Shown one piece after another: positions 17,776 to 26,469 of a stretch of 64,000 nt of DNA. The stretch lies in assembly GCA_964559125.1 (NCBI GenBank), contig CAZLGW010000007.1, forward strand, positions 1-64,000, in the 5' to 3' direction. This DNA comes from Ravibacter sp964559125 (GTDB lineage Bacteria > Bacteroidota > Bacteroidia > Cytophagales > Spirosomataceae). A program made the translations under genes and the position numbers. Numbering within the stretch: position 1 is the first letter of the stretch; each line of letters begins with the position of its first letter. The notes below the pieces were generated by a model. It made no database searches, had not been told where the DNA came from, and worked only from the letters and a program-made list of their open reading frames with translations.

Positions 17776-19520
17776 ACAAAAAGGCTACCGGCGCCAATAA
17801 CGGCACTTCCTGGGCCAACGCCTACACCAGCCTGCAGGATGCCCTGGCTTCCGTATGCTCTGGCGGAAACGCCGTCAGCGAGCAAACCCAGATATGGGTG
17901 GCGACAGATACTTACTACCCTGATGCCGGCATCGGCCTGACTTCCGGAGACCGTGAACTGAATTTTGAATTATGCAATAAGTCGGCCGTATACGGAGGTT
18001 TCAATGGCACCGAAAGCCGTCTGTCGGACCGGGACATAGCGGCAAACCCTACGATACTAAGCGGGGATATTGACAAAAACGGCGTATTAGACGACAATAA
18101 CAGCTTTGGAGTAGTATCGGTCCCACCCAATACAATGGCCTGTATTCTGGACGGTTTTACCGTTACGCTGGGAAATGCCAACAAAGTAAACTGTATCGAT
18201 TCGAGATTCTGTGTCGGAGGCGGGCTATTCAGCGGAACGGAGAGCAGTCCTACGATAAGAAACGTCCGCTTTATTAATAATTCTACTCGCGGCGACGGAG
18301 GCGGGCTGTTCGTTGAAGGAAGCGCAGTCCCTTTAAAAATATCCAACTGTGTTTTTCAGCAAAATTCGGCGGGAGCGGGAGCGGGCGGCGGCGGCGGAAT
18401 ATATTTCTCTTCTCTGGCCAAAGGCACGATCATCAATAGTCTTTTCGCGGAAAATAATACTACATCAGGTAACCTGGGGGGCGGAGGAATATATGGTTTC
18501 GGTATATCCTATTTAAAGATTGTCAACACCACAATAGCAGGAAATACCGCTGCGGGGGATAACGGACTGTACGGAGGCGCTATCAGGCTCCGGAGCCCAA
18601 GAGTTCTTACCATTAAAAACACGATCATGTATGGCAATAGCAGCGGGATGGTCATAGTGTATTCGGAGTCGCCAAACCCTCCCGCCGAGCCTGAAATTTC
18701 GTATAGCCTGATCCAGGGATTGGACGGGACTTCCGGTAAGGGTAATATGAATGGGAATACGGATCCGAAATTTAAAGATCCCGGAGCAGGCGACTACCAA
18801 CTGACCCCAGGTAGTCCGGTCGTCAACAAAGGAGACCCTGAAACCGGCAGGTACCTGTTTTCTGAGAACAATGGAAGCGGTGCTCCCATAGATCTTGCCA
18901 AGAACGTACGCTTCTACGGTCCCCGGATCGACCTAGGTGCTTACGAATTGATCCACGAATCGGCGCTGCCGGTATCGCTCGCGAAATTCAACGCTACTTT
19001 ACAGGAAAACACTACCCTGTTAACCTGGCAGACCACCGAAGAAATCAATGCGTCGCACTTTGAAATACAGCGTAGCGCCGATGCCCGGACATTTGAAACG
19101 ATCGGTACCGTAAAGTCAAAAGGTAGGGGCGAAGGAATGCAGGGCTACTCCTATGCAGATTTGTTGCCTGTCATTGCCGGAAGAGAGGATATACAATACT
19201 ACCGTCTCCGTATCGTCGACCTGGATGATACCTTTGTCTATTCTGCCATTGTTTCCATACGGCGAAACAATGTTGCCGAAAGCATTAATGCCATCCTATA
19301 CCCCAATCCGGCCGTCGACCGGGTTACACTCGAATCGATAGGCTGGAACGATATCAAAAACCTCAAACTGTATAACCATACCGGGCAGGAGGTGCCGTTT
19401 GCTATAGATAAACCAAACCGTTCATTGATTGTCAGTCACCTCTCCGCCGGGCTGTACCTGCTGCAGGTGGAAAAAAGCGACGGCCAGTCGCAGACATACA
19501 GGATGGTGATCGGCAGGTAG
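17766..19520 (+). CDS. Beta-helix and T9SS C-terminal domain part of the same frameshifted gene
   Basis: A 584-aa frame starting at a GTG inside the end of the previous frame. It opens with VYVNKKATGANNGTSWANA, the usual first strand of a choice-of-anchor/right-handed beta-helix domain. Gly/Asn-rich helix rungs (about residues 60-300) follow, then a linker with LLTWQTTEEINASHFEIQR. It ends in a type A type IX secretion signal (ILYPNPAVDRVTLE … GLYLLQVEKSDG … RMVIGR). It has no signal peptide of its own although T9SS cargo needs one, so it is best read as the C-terminal half of the SBBP protein. The assembled protein would be a surface or secreted adhesin-like protein. Confidence 0.78.
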   Translation: MYVNKKATGANNGTSWANAYTSLQDALASVCSGGNAVSEQTQIWVATDTYYPDAGIGLTSGDRELNFELCNKSAVYGGFNGTESRLSDRDIAANPTILSGDIDKNGVLDDNNSFGVVSVPPNTMACILDGFTVTLGNANKVNCIDSRFCVGGGLFSGTESSPTIRNVRFINNSTRGDGGGLFVEGSAVPLKISNCVFQQNSAGAGAGGGGGIYFSSLAKGTIINSLFAENNTTSGNLGGGGIYGFGISYLKIVNTTIAGNTAAGDNGLYGGAIRLRSPRVLTIKNTIMYGNSSGMVIVYSESPNPPAEPEISYSLIQGLDGTSGKGNMNGNTDPKFKDPGAGDYQLTPGSPVVNKGDPETGRYLFSENNGSGAPIDLAKNVRFYGPRIDLGAYELIHESALPVSLAKFNATLQENTTLLTWQTTEEINASHFEIQRSADARTFETIGTVKSKGRGEGMQGYSYADLLPVIAGREDIQYYRLRIVDLDDTFVYSAIVSIRRNNVAESINAILYPNPAVDRVTLESIGWNDIKNLKLYNHTGQEVPFAIDKPNRSLIVSHLSAGLYLLQVEKSDGQSQTYRMVIGR

Positions 19521-19529
19521 TAAGCTGTT

Positions 19530-20675
19530 CTATTTCAGCTTTCGCCCCTTCCAGCTATAAGAGCCTTTCTGCCCGGCGAGACCGAAAAACAACACGTAAA
19601 ACGGGTAAACTACCTGTACAATGGGGATACACCAGAGGGTATGTTCTTTTTCCAGGAAACGGAGTACGGAACCTATGAAAAGCCATTCCGGCAAAATCCG
19701 GAGCAGCACAAGTGAGATCAGGGTATATCCTGACAAAGCGCCCGCGGCATAGGCGACGACGGCGGCCAAAACCGAAAAGCTACTCAGGAATATGAATACC
19801 GCCAGCACCCTGGGCCACGGACTTTCGTAGTATTTCCATTTGCTGGCCCAGCGCTGACGCTGGTTCCTGAACCCCGCCCAGGTTTTATGAGGCGCCGTCC
19901 GGACAATGGCTTCTGACGATTTCAGGAAGTAAGCCCCTCCGGGATATTTCCGAACTATTTTCTGCATCAGTAGCTCGTCGTCCCCGGATCCGATCTGGTC
20001 TACGCTCTCAAATCCGCCGACTTCAAAAAAGACGGATTTTTCGTAAGCAAAATTAGCCCCGTTACACATGGTTGGGCGTTTTGCCGCGATCGAGCAGGCA
20101 CCACTGCCCACCAGGCTGGAAAATTCTACCGTCTGCAGGTTGTCTGCCAGGTTTTTCTCTTCCGTAAAAGTCACGGGCCCGCTTATGCATTTCGCACCGG
20201 TTGCGCGGTAGAAGGATGCTATGGCCGACAGCCACTCATCCCCTACCCTGCAATCACCGTCGGTCGTCACGATCAATCGGCCGCCGGCTTTTTGGACGGC
20301 AGCATTAATCGCCCTTTTTTTAGGAGAGGCTACCCTATCGTCGTTCAGTTTCAGCAGGTGGAGATTTAAATGCGATTTTATTGCAAAATCTTCTACGATT
20401 GCCGTCGTATTGTCGGTTGAGCTGTCATCGGCAATCCATACTTCAAACAAAGCTTTGTCCAGTGTCTGGCGATCCAGATCTTCCAGAAGCGCCCGGATAT
20501 TCCCGGCCTCGTTCCTGACAGGGACGACAACCGAGATCAGTATTTCTTCCTCCCCTCCCTTGTTTTCCGGCTGTGAAGGCCTGAAAACAGGCATTCTATT
20601 CCATATCCTCCATAATCCAAGGGAGAAAAGGGCATAGCTCAATCCCAGCAACCACAAAATATTTTCAAACCACAT
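19530..20675 (-). CDS. Family 2 glycosyltransferase, membrane-bound
   Basis: Inverting GT2 enzyme of 381 aa with an N-terminal membrane helix (WFENILWLLGLSYALFSLGL), a GT-A catalytic domain and C-terminal helices. Motifs are SVVVPVRNEAGN, ADDSSTDNT, TTDGDC (DxD-like), GSGDDELL and QRQRWASKWKYY (QxxRW), which is the processive-type set. The ATG at 20675 is chosen because it starts at the membrane helix; earlier starts would overlap the upstream gene. It lies 11 bases after the YbhN-like gene, so the two probably form an operon for a membrane-associated glycan or glycolipid. Confidence 0.88.
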   Translation of the reverse strand: MWFENILWLLGLSYALFSLGLWRIWNRMPVFRPSQPENKGGEEEILISVVVPVRNEAGNIRALLEDLDRQTLDKALFEVWIADDSSTDNTTAIVEDFAIKSHLNLHLLKLNDDRVASPKKRAINAAVQKAGGRLIVTTDGDCRVGDEWLSAIASFYRATGAKCISGPVTFTEEKNLADNLQTVEFSSLVGSGACSIAAKRPTMCNGANFAYEKSVFFEVGGFESVDQIGSGDDELLMQKIVRKYPGGAYFLKSSEAIVRTAPHKTWAGFRNQRQRWASKWKYYESPWPRVLAVFIFLSSFSVLAAVVAYAAGALSGYTLISLVLLRILPEWLFIGSVLRFLEKEHTLWCIPIVQVVYPFYVLFFGLAGQKGSYSWKGRKLK

Positions 20676-20686
20676 AGAATCGCATA

Positions 20687-21673
20687 CTAAATTCGTTTCC
20701 ACATCCATATCCATCCTGCCAGGGCCGGTAACAGAATATTGGTAAACCAGATAAGAAGTGTCAGCGCAAGCACTTCGTCCGGAGGTATGCCAAACCAACC
20801 AAAAACAAACACAGCCGAGATACCTCTCAGTCCGAGGTCCCCCAAAAGATTAAAAGCAGGCATAACCGTCTTCACCAACAGCACTACCGAAACACAGGCG
20901 ATCATATCATAGATACTCATCGGAAAATCAAACAACAATATTCCCGCCACAAATTGCGCTACATAGGTAAGATACCTGAAAAAACCGACGCCAAAAGCGG
21001 CAAGCAGCTCTTTATTGCCATAGCTGCTAATCACTTCCAGCATTGACCTTAAACCTTTCCACACTCCCCGGCAGGGAATTTTCGATACCAGGGAGGTTCT
21101 GAACGCAAATGCCAGGATACCGGCCAGGACAAGCAGCCAGAGTCCTGCCTTGAAAACATTGCCCGAAAAGGCCGATACCCCGAACCTTTCTTCCAACCGG
21201 TAAACACCCCAGATACCTGTAAAAACCGCTGCATAAAACTGGATACCTCCTGAAATAAGCGCAGCGCCAACAGTCTTTGCGCGATCAGCCACCCGGAGAG
21301 CGGCTATCCTTCCCACTACATCCCCTACCTGCGCAGGCAGCACCAGTCCCGACAGCAACCCGGCCAGGGTGCTTCCCACCGCTTCAGAAAAAGAAATTAC
21401 CTGTACCTTCCCTACAAGCAATTGCCATTTTGCAGCCTCCAGCGCCCAGTTGACCGGAACCAGGATCAGCAATAACAAAAACCAGGCGCTTTCTCCTTCC
21501 TGCAAATGCAACCGGACAGCGCTCCAGACATCAGCCAGATTCTGATCTTTCTGCCGGAGAATTCTCCATAGCACAAAAAGAAAAATAAGCGTCAGTGCTG
21601 TTCTCAGCAGTAATTTCCACTGAAATCCCTGCCGTTGCCCTTTCTCCGCAAAGAGTTTTCTAAATTGCGCCAT
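20687..21673 (-). CDS. YbhN/LPG-synthase-like (UPF0104) integral membrane protein
   Basis: Membrane protein of 328 aa with about eight helices, in the lysylphosphatidylglycerol-synthase transmembrane/UPF0104 family. Typical segments are GLLSGLVLPAQVGDVVGR and VMPAFNLLGDLGLRGISAVF. Members are flippase-like and are often paired with glycosyltransferases in lipid or glycan pathways, as here. The start codon (21673-21671) shares two bases with the divergent ruvC start, so the two 5' ends have no intergenic space. Confidence 0.85.
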   Translation of the reverse strand: MAQFRKLFAEKGQRQGFQWKLLLRTALTLIFLFVLWRILRQKDQNLADVWSAVRLHLQEGESAWFLLLLILVPVNWALEAAKWQLLVGKVQVISFSEAVGSTLAGLLSGLVLPAQVGDVVGRIAALRVADRAKTVGAALISGGIQFYAAVFTGIWGVYRLEERFGVSAFSGNVFKAGLWLLVLAGILAFAFRTSLVSKIPCRGVWKGLRSMLEVISSYGNKELLAAFGVGFFRYLTYVAQFVAGILLFDFPMSIYDMIACVSVVLLVKTVMPAFNLLGDLGLRGISAVFVFGWFGIPPDEVLALTLLIWFTNILLPALAGWIWMWKRI

Positions 21674-22253
21674 GAGTATTCAAAAAGGACATTCCGAAAA
21701 AATCATCATGGGCGTCGATCCGGGCACCCAGGTGATGGGGTACGGCATTATATCTGTAAACAAGCAGGAAATTACTTTGCTTCAATATGGCGTTATTAAG
21801 TTGAACAAATATAGTACGCATGAGCTCAAACTAAAGAAAATATTCGAACGGGTCCTACAGCTGATAGAAGAATACCTACCCGACGAAATGGCCATTGAAG
21901 ATGCATTCTATGGTAAAAACCCGCAGTCTATGCTAAAATTGGGTCGCGCGCAGGGTGTTACTATGGCTGCCGCGCTTTCCAGGAATATCCCGATCGTCGA
22001 ATACCCGCCCAAAAAAGTGAAACAATCTGTGACCGGCAACGGGAATGCAAGCAAAGAGCAGGTGGCATTTATCCTGGAAAAAATACTCAAACAAGAGCTG
22101 AACCAGGAGTTTATGGATGCTACCGACGGCATCGCTATCGCCGTTTGCCATCATTTTCATGCTAATTCTCCTGCTGCACTCGCTCCAAAAGGAAAGATCA
22201 AAAAAGGCGGATGGGCTGCTTTTGTGGAGGAAAATCCCGGGAGAACGAAGTGA
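21672..22253 (+). CDS. ruvC: Crossover junction endodeoxyribonuclease RuvC
   Basis: Holliday-junction resolvase of 193 aa. The four acidic catalytic residues are visible at D16 (GVDPGTQVMGYG), E76 (AIEDAFYGKNPQSMLKLG), D149 and D152 (MDATDGIAIA). It cuts four-way junctions made by RuvAB during recombination repair. ATG 21672 is used; the internal ATG at M13 would begin right at the first catalytic strand, so the longer form is likelier. The start overlaps that of the minus-strand YbhN-like gene (CATG). Confidence 0.96.
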   Translation: MSIQKGHSEKIIMGVDPGTQVMGYGIISVNKQEITLLQYGVIKLNKYSTHELKLKKIFERVLQLIEEYLPDEMAIEDAFYGKNPQSMLKLGRAQGVTMAAALSRNIPIVEYPPKKVKQSVTGNGNASKEQVAFILEKILKQELNQEFMDATDGIAIAVCHHFHANSPAALAPKGKIKKGGWAAFVEENPGRTK

Positions 22254-22322
22254 GATATCAGCCCTCTGAGCCGGTCGAATTCTGAATCAGTTTTTCATTT
22301 ATAACTTTTTATTTTTCACTTA

Positions 22323-23180
22323 ATGATACGTATTGCTGCGATATTCCAAAAACCTACATTACTCATCTTTACGCTGCTTTGCCTCTTCTTGTCTGCTACA
22401 AAGCCGAAACCTGTTGTATGGACCGCTATCGGCGACTCAATCACCTATCTCAACGACCATAAGGAACAGACCGGAAACCGCATCACCAAAGGATACCTGA
22501 CCCTTATTACCGAAAAGCACCCGGCGATCACGTACATCAATAAAGGATTTAACGGATGGAGCGCCGTTCGCATCGCACAACAGATAGAAAATCTCGGACT
22601 GGAGAAATCGGATGTCTATACGATCTTCCTGGGTACCAACGACTGGTGGCAGAACCAGCCCCTCGGCACATTTGAAGACTATCTCGGTAATACCGGTCCG
22701 AACACAATCAACGGGGCGTTCAGGATCATCATTGACAAACTCCGCAACCTGAACCCGAAAGCCAGGATTATACTAATCACACCTATGCAGCGCGGCGATT
22801 TTATTTATATCGCCGATATGAAAAATAATGCTTATGGCTCTTACCGCGATAAAAACGGCCGGAAGCTATCTGATGTCGCCGATCTCCTCATACGGATAGG
22901 CCGGCACGAAAAACTGCCCGTCACAGATCTCTATTACAAAAGCGGGATAACCCCCGAAAACATAGTGCGCTTCAAGCGCCTCCGCGAGCCCGGCGGGGAG
23001 GGCTTCAGCAACTACACCTACCCCGAATACACCAACATACCTTTCGACCCCGAAAAAGACGAATACCCCTACCCTCCCGAGGCTATCTTCATGACCTACG
23101 ACGGCCTGCATCCTTCCGACGAAGGCTATAGGATCATCGCTGACATGGTGCTGAAAAAATGGAAAGGGAGAAAAAAATGA
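22323..23180 (+). CDS. SGNH/GDSL-family hydrolase, exported
   Basis: Esterase-like protein of 285 aa with an N-terminal hydrophobic signal (IFTLLCLFLSAT). The SGNH blocks are AIGDSITYLND (nucleophile Ser), GFNGWS (Gly), FLGTNDWW (Asn) and DGLHPSDEGY (Asp/His). It probably removes acyl groups such as acetyl from carbohydrates in the periplasm or at the surface. It lies 69 bases after ruvC. A hairpin terminator downstream separates it from the sugar cluster. Confidence 0.88.
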   Translation: MIRIAAIFQKPTLLIFTLLCLFLSATKPKPVVWTAIGDSITYLNDHKEQTGNRITKGYLTLITEKHPAITYINKGFNGWSAVRIAQQIENLGLEKSDVYTIFLGTNDWWQNQPLGTFEDYLGNTGPNTINGAFRIIIDKLRNLNPKARIILITPMQRGDFIYIADMKNNAYGSYRDKNGRKLSDVADLLIRIGRHEKLPVTDLYYKSGITPENIVRFKRLREPGGEGFSNYTYPEYTNIPFDPEKDEYPYPPEAIFMTYDGLHPSDEGYRIIADMVLKKWKGRKK

Positions 23181-23509
23181 ACCGGGAGGCATAGTGGCGG
23201 AAGGGATAAGACGTTATAACCACATAGCATAGGGCATTATATCAGGGCGCCATAGCACAGGAATGTACAGGACAGTAAAAACCTGATAACTATGAATTTT
23301 TGAATAAACGAATATGGATTTTCCAAGTTTATAACCTCAGTTAAGTACAACAAAAGAGACATTACGGAACACTTGTCTCTTTTGTACTTTTTGTATTTAT
23401 ATAGAGTCCAGAATTCTTTTCTATAGTGTTTTTTACATATATCCTTAAAAACAATGCTCTTTGCAAAGACGGTTTTGTACAATACATCGACAAATTTCCT
23501 ACTGACAAT
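23181..23509. other. 329-base gap with one terminator
   Basis: Between the SGNH gene and the first TIM-barrel isomerase. The only structured element is the hairpin at 23344-23388. Nothing else is recognisable. Confidence 0.45.
23344..23393 (+). terminator. Hairpin terminator after the SGNH hydrolase
   Basis: AGTACAACAAAAGAGACA pairs with TGTCTCTTTTGTACT (about 15 pairs with a three-base bulge) and is followed by TTTTTG. It is a strong candidate for intrinsic termination. Confidence 0.6.
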
Positions 23510-24361
23510 ATGAATAAAATCGGTTTCAATGTGCTCGCATGGACTGCCGGCGTTTCCGAAGATCTCAACCCTATTTTCGAGCGGCTTAAAACCATAGGGT
23601 ATGACGGAGTTGAGCTCTTTATTGGTCCTCAGGACATCCAGGCATTCCAGAAGACAGGGGATTTCATCCGCCAGACAGGCCTGGAAGTCACCTCTGTTTT
23701 TGTTTTGGGAAAAGACGAAAACCCGATAGACCCCTCTTCATCGGTCCGTGCCAGGGCTCTCGATGCCATTAAGGCAAAAATTGACCGGGCGCACGCACTA
23801 AACGCCCCGCTCATCGTAGGACCTTTTCATTCGGCCCACACTGTTTTTGCCAATCATGCGCCCCAGGAAGACGAATACCGCCTGGCAGCAGAGGTGCTTC
23901 ATAAAGCAGGCGAATATGCGGCCCAGGCTGATATTGTCCTTTGCCCGGAAGCGCTCAACCGCTTCGAATGCTACCTGGTCAATACAATGGAGCAGTTACT
24001 TAAGCTTGTGCGCCTTACCGATCATCCTAATATAAGAGGGATGTTTGACACGCACCACGCCAACGTTGAAGAGAAGAGTTTCTCGGCCGCTATTGAAACG
24101 ATCGCTCCTGTGCTCACCCATGTGCATATCAGCGAAAACGACCGCGGAACCCCCGGCGATGGACATATCAATTTCGATGATGTCTTCTCCACGCTGGCCC
24201 GCATCGGCTACGAGGGCTGGCTTACCATCGAGGCTTTCTCAAGAAACGACCCCGACTTTGCCAACGCCATTGGTGTCTGGCGTGAGTTTTCGAAGCCCTG
24301 GGACATTGCAGAAAAAGGATACTCATTTATTAAATCCAAGCTGGCCGGGCATAGATCCTGA
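23510..24361 (+). CDS. Sugar phosphate isomerase/epimerase (xylose-isomerase-like TIM barrel)
   Basis: Cytoplasmic AP-endonuclease-2-type TIM barrel of 283 aa. Metal-binding positions lie in DGVELFIGPQ, LCPEALNR, MFDTHHANVEE and THVHISENDRGTPGDGHI. The pattern resembles D-tagatose/D-psicose 3-epimerase and 3-keto-glycoside-handling families. ATG 23510 (MNKIGFNVLAW) is chosen; the open frame extends 84 bases upstream without a plausible domain. It leads a run with a DUF1080 lipoprotein, DUF4432 and a cupin, which suggests a role in rearranging an unusual keto-sugar. Confidence 0.88.
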   Translation: MNKIGFNVLAWTAGVSEDLNPIFERLKTIGYDGVELFIGPQDIQAFQKTGDFIRQTGLEVTSVFVLGKDENPIDPSSSVRARALDAIKAKIDRAHALNAPLIVGPFHSAHTVFANHAPQEDEYRLAAEVLHKAGEYAAQADIVLCPEALNRFECYLVNTMEQLLKLVRLTDHPNIRGMFDTHHANVEEKSFSAAIETIAPVLTHVHISENDRGTPGDGHINFDDVFSTLARIGYEGWLTIEAFSRNDPDFANAIGVWREFSKPWDIAEKGYSFIKSKLAGHRS

Positions 24362-24408
24362 TCAACTGAATTCTTATTAATTTTAAGCAAAGCATTATTT
24401 ATCCTCAA

Positions 24409-25218
24409 ATGAAAACCTCGTTACCCGCCGGACAAAGAAGCCGGATCCTCTTGCTCTCCACCGCAGTGATGTTGAGCCTTTCCTGTTCGCAACAAAAAAA
24501 CAACGACGATCAACAGCAAGCCGGAGAAACGGCGGATGCGGCAGGATCCGTAAGCATCTTCGACGGGGAAACCCTCAAAGGGTGGGAAGGTGACACTGGT
24601 TACTGGCGGGTTGAAAACGGCATCCTGACAGGTGAAATAACAGCCGATAAGCCCCTGGAGAAAAACAGCTTCCTGATCTGGACAGACGGGCAACCGGCCG
24701 ATTTTGAATTTAAAGCAAGTTTCAGGATTTCCGAATCAGGGAATTCCGGGGTTAACTACCGTAGCGAGCGCGTGGAAGACGTACCTTTTGCCTTAAAAGG
24801 CTACCAGGCAGATATAGACGGTAAGAACAACTATACCGGCCAGAACTACGAAGAAAGAAAACGTACCACGCTGGCTTACCGTGGGGAGATCGCTACCGTC
24901 CGGACACAGCCCAATGCCTCGGACCCGGCTTCCCTGAAGGAAAACGTTCAGAAAAACGCCTGGCAAAGCAGAGAAGTAACAGGTTCTCTGGGAACAGCCG
25001 ACGAATTGAAGGACAAGATCCATTCAGGCGACTGGAACGAAATACGCATCGTGGCGAAAGGTAATCTGCTGCAGCACTATGTCAACGGTACTTTAATGAG
25101 CGAAGTAAAGGACGATGATGAGGCGAACCGCAGCGACAAGGGACTTCTGGGCCTGCAAATCCATACCGGACCACCCATGAAAGTGGAATACAAAGATATC
25201 TCCATCAGGCAGGATTGA
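24409..25218 (+). CDS. DUF1080 (3-keto-disaccharide hydrolase domain) lipoprotein
   Basis: Lipoprotein of 269 aa with a lipobox ending SLSC at C26. The body is a DUF1080 concanavalin-like fold (IFDGETLKGWEG, YWRVENGILTGE, NSGVNYRSE, LLGLQIHTGPPMKVEY), spanning about residues 48-268. Some DUF1080 proteins cleave 3-keto-glycosides made by Gfo/Idh dehydrogenases. That fits the neighbouring TIM-barrel epimerase and the oxidoreductases in the window, but the activity here is inferred. It starts 47 bases after the isomerase gene and is probably co-transcribed. Confidence 0.88.
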   Translation: MKTSLPAGQRSRILLLSTAVMLSLSCSQQKNNDDQQQAGETADAAGSVSIFDGETLKGWEGDTGYWRVENGILTGEITADKPLEKNSFLIWTDGQPADFEFKASFRISESGNSGVNYRSERVEDVPFALKGYQADIDGKNNYTGQNYEERKRTTLAYRGEIATVRTQPNASDPASLKENVQKNAWQSREVTGSLGTADELKDKIHSGDWNEIRIVAKGNLLQHYVNGTLMSEVKDDDEANRSDKGLLGLQIHTGPPMKVEYKDISIRQD

Positions 25219-25346
25219 TTTTTGACTTTCCTAAACCGCCTTTCAGACGGCTTTTCCGAAAACCCTTGGCCTTTACCTGCAACACCCGGCCGGCCTGAAT
25301 GGCAGGTAAGCCTAACCTATATAATACCGGATTCTCAGTATTCATC

Positions 25347-26381
25347 ATGTCAAAGCAAAACCTGACCGAACTTAACTGGAAAGATAAAATTTCAAATCGT
25401 CAACAGCTCGGAGGCATTGAAACTTCCGTAATAGACAACGGAGCAGGTCGCGGTACCCGCATCGCTTGGATCAATACCGGAACGGGATTCCGGTATAAAA
25501 TACTGATCGACAGGGGAATGGACATAGCGGATGCATTTTATAACGAGTATAACCTGGCCTGGATCAGCCACCTGGGCATCGCCGCGCCCCAGCCTTTTTC
25601 AGATAAAGGCATAGACTGGCTCAGGACATTCACCGGCGGACTGCTTACTACCTGTGGATTGTCGCACGTAGGCGGGCCTGAATCGGATGAGCATGGGGAA
25701 AGAGGCCTGCACGGACACATCAGCAACCTGCCCGCCGAACTTGTTTCGGTTATACAGCCCGACCCTGCCGCCGGTCTCCTTGATTTTAGCATCACCGGTA
25801 TTGTAAGAGAAACAAAGCCTTTCGGCCCCAGTCTCGAACTGACAAGGACCATTTCGGGCACGCTCGGAAAAGCACTCCTTAAAATCCGCGACCGTGTGAC
25901 AAACCGGGGGAATACCCCCGCTCCGCATATGCTGCTCTATCACTTCAATTTCGGCTGGCCGCTGCTCGACGAAGGCACGCAGATCAGATGGGAAGGCGAT
26001 TGGACTACCAGGCAGGGAGACAAAAACGGGACTCTTTTTAGAGAAGGGAATAACTTTAAAGTCTGTCCTCCGCCCCTCCCCTCACATCTCGGGAGCGGAG
26101 AGGAAGTCGCATTTATAGATGTAGAAGAACAAAACGGAGTAAGTGAATGCGGGCTTTATAACCCGGGCCTCGATCTGGGCGTATCGCTCAGGTTCAATAA
26201 GTCGGAGCTTCCATGGCTTACCAACTGGCAGCATTGGGGGCGTAACGAATATGTGACCGGTCTCGAGCCTGGCACCCACCCTCCCATCGGGCAGGCCAAA
26301 GCCAGGGAAAACGGAAGCCTGATCCTGATCGGTCCGGGAGAAACCCGGAGCTACGAAGTGGTTCTTGAAGTGAATCCGTGA
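25347..26381 (+). CDS. DUF4432 family protein (aldose-1-epimerase-like fold)
   Basis: Protein of 344 aa with the DUF4432 opening (GGIETSVIDNGAGRGTR), the RGMDIADAFYNEYNLAW segment, TTCGLSHVGGP, a HGHISNLPAE block and YHFNFGWPLLDEG. The family has a galactose-mutarotase-like beta sandwich and often sits in sugar clusters. Mutarotation or isomerisation of a free sugar in the cytoplasm is likely but unproven. ATG 25347 (MSKQNLTELNW) is chosen over an upstream in-frame codon. Confidence 0.88.
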   Translation: MSKQNLTELNWKDKISNRQQLGGIETSVIDNGAGRGTRIAWINTGTGFRYKILIDRGMDIADAFYNEYNLAWISHLGIAAPQPFSDKGIDWLRTFTGGLLTTCGLSHVGGPESDEHGERGLHGHISNLPAELVSVIQPDPAAGLLDFSITGIVRETKPFGPSLELTRTISGTLGKALLKIRDRVTNRGNTPAPHMLLYHFNFGWPLLDEGTQIRWEGDWTTRQGDKNGTLFREGNNFKVCPPPLPSHLGSGEEVAFIDVEEQNGVSECGLYNPGLDLGVSLRFNKSELPWLTNWQHWGRNEYVTGLEPGTHPPIGQAKARENGSLILIGPGETRSYEVVLEVNP

Positions 26382-26469
26382 ATATTCAGGCCGGAAGCAG
26401 TATAACAGGATATAAACATATTTTTTTTAATCAGCATCTTTTTGTAATTTATCAAGATTAATATCAGCA

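Noticed and set aside
20676..20798. Longer N-terminus of the GT2 gene
   Set aside because: The extra 41 residues overlap the upstream YbhN-like gene and contain no membrane or enzyme pattern.
21754..21764. TGTAAACAAG inside ruvC as a GntR site
   Set aside because: It lies inside coding sequence and encodes ordinary residues; it is most likely chance.
25228..25262. Hairpin after the DUF1080 gene as terminator
   Set aside because: The stem (CCGCC / GACGG) is short with a mismatch, and no clear T-run follows, so support is weak.
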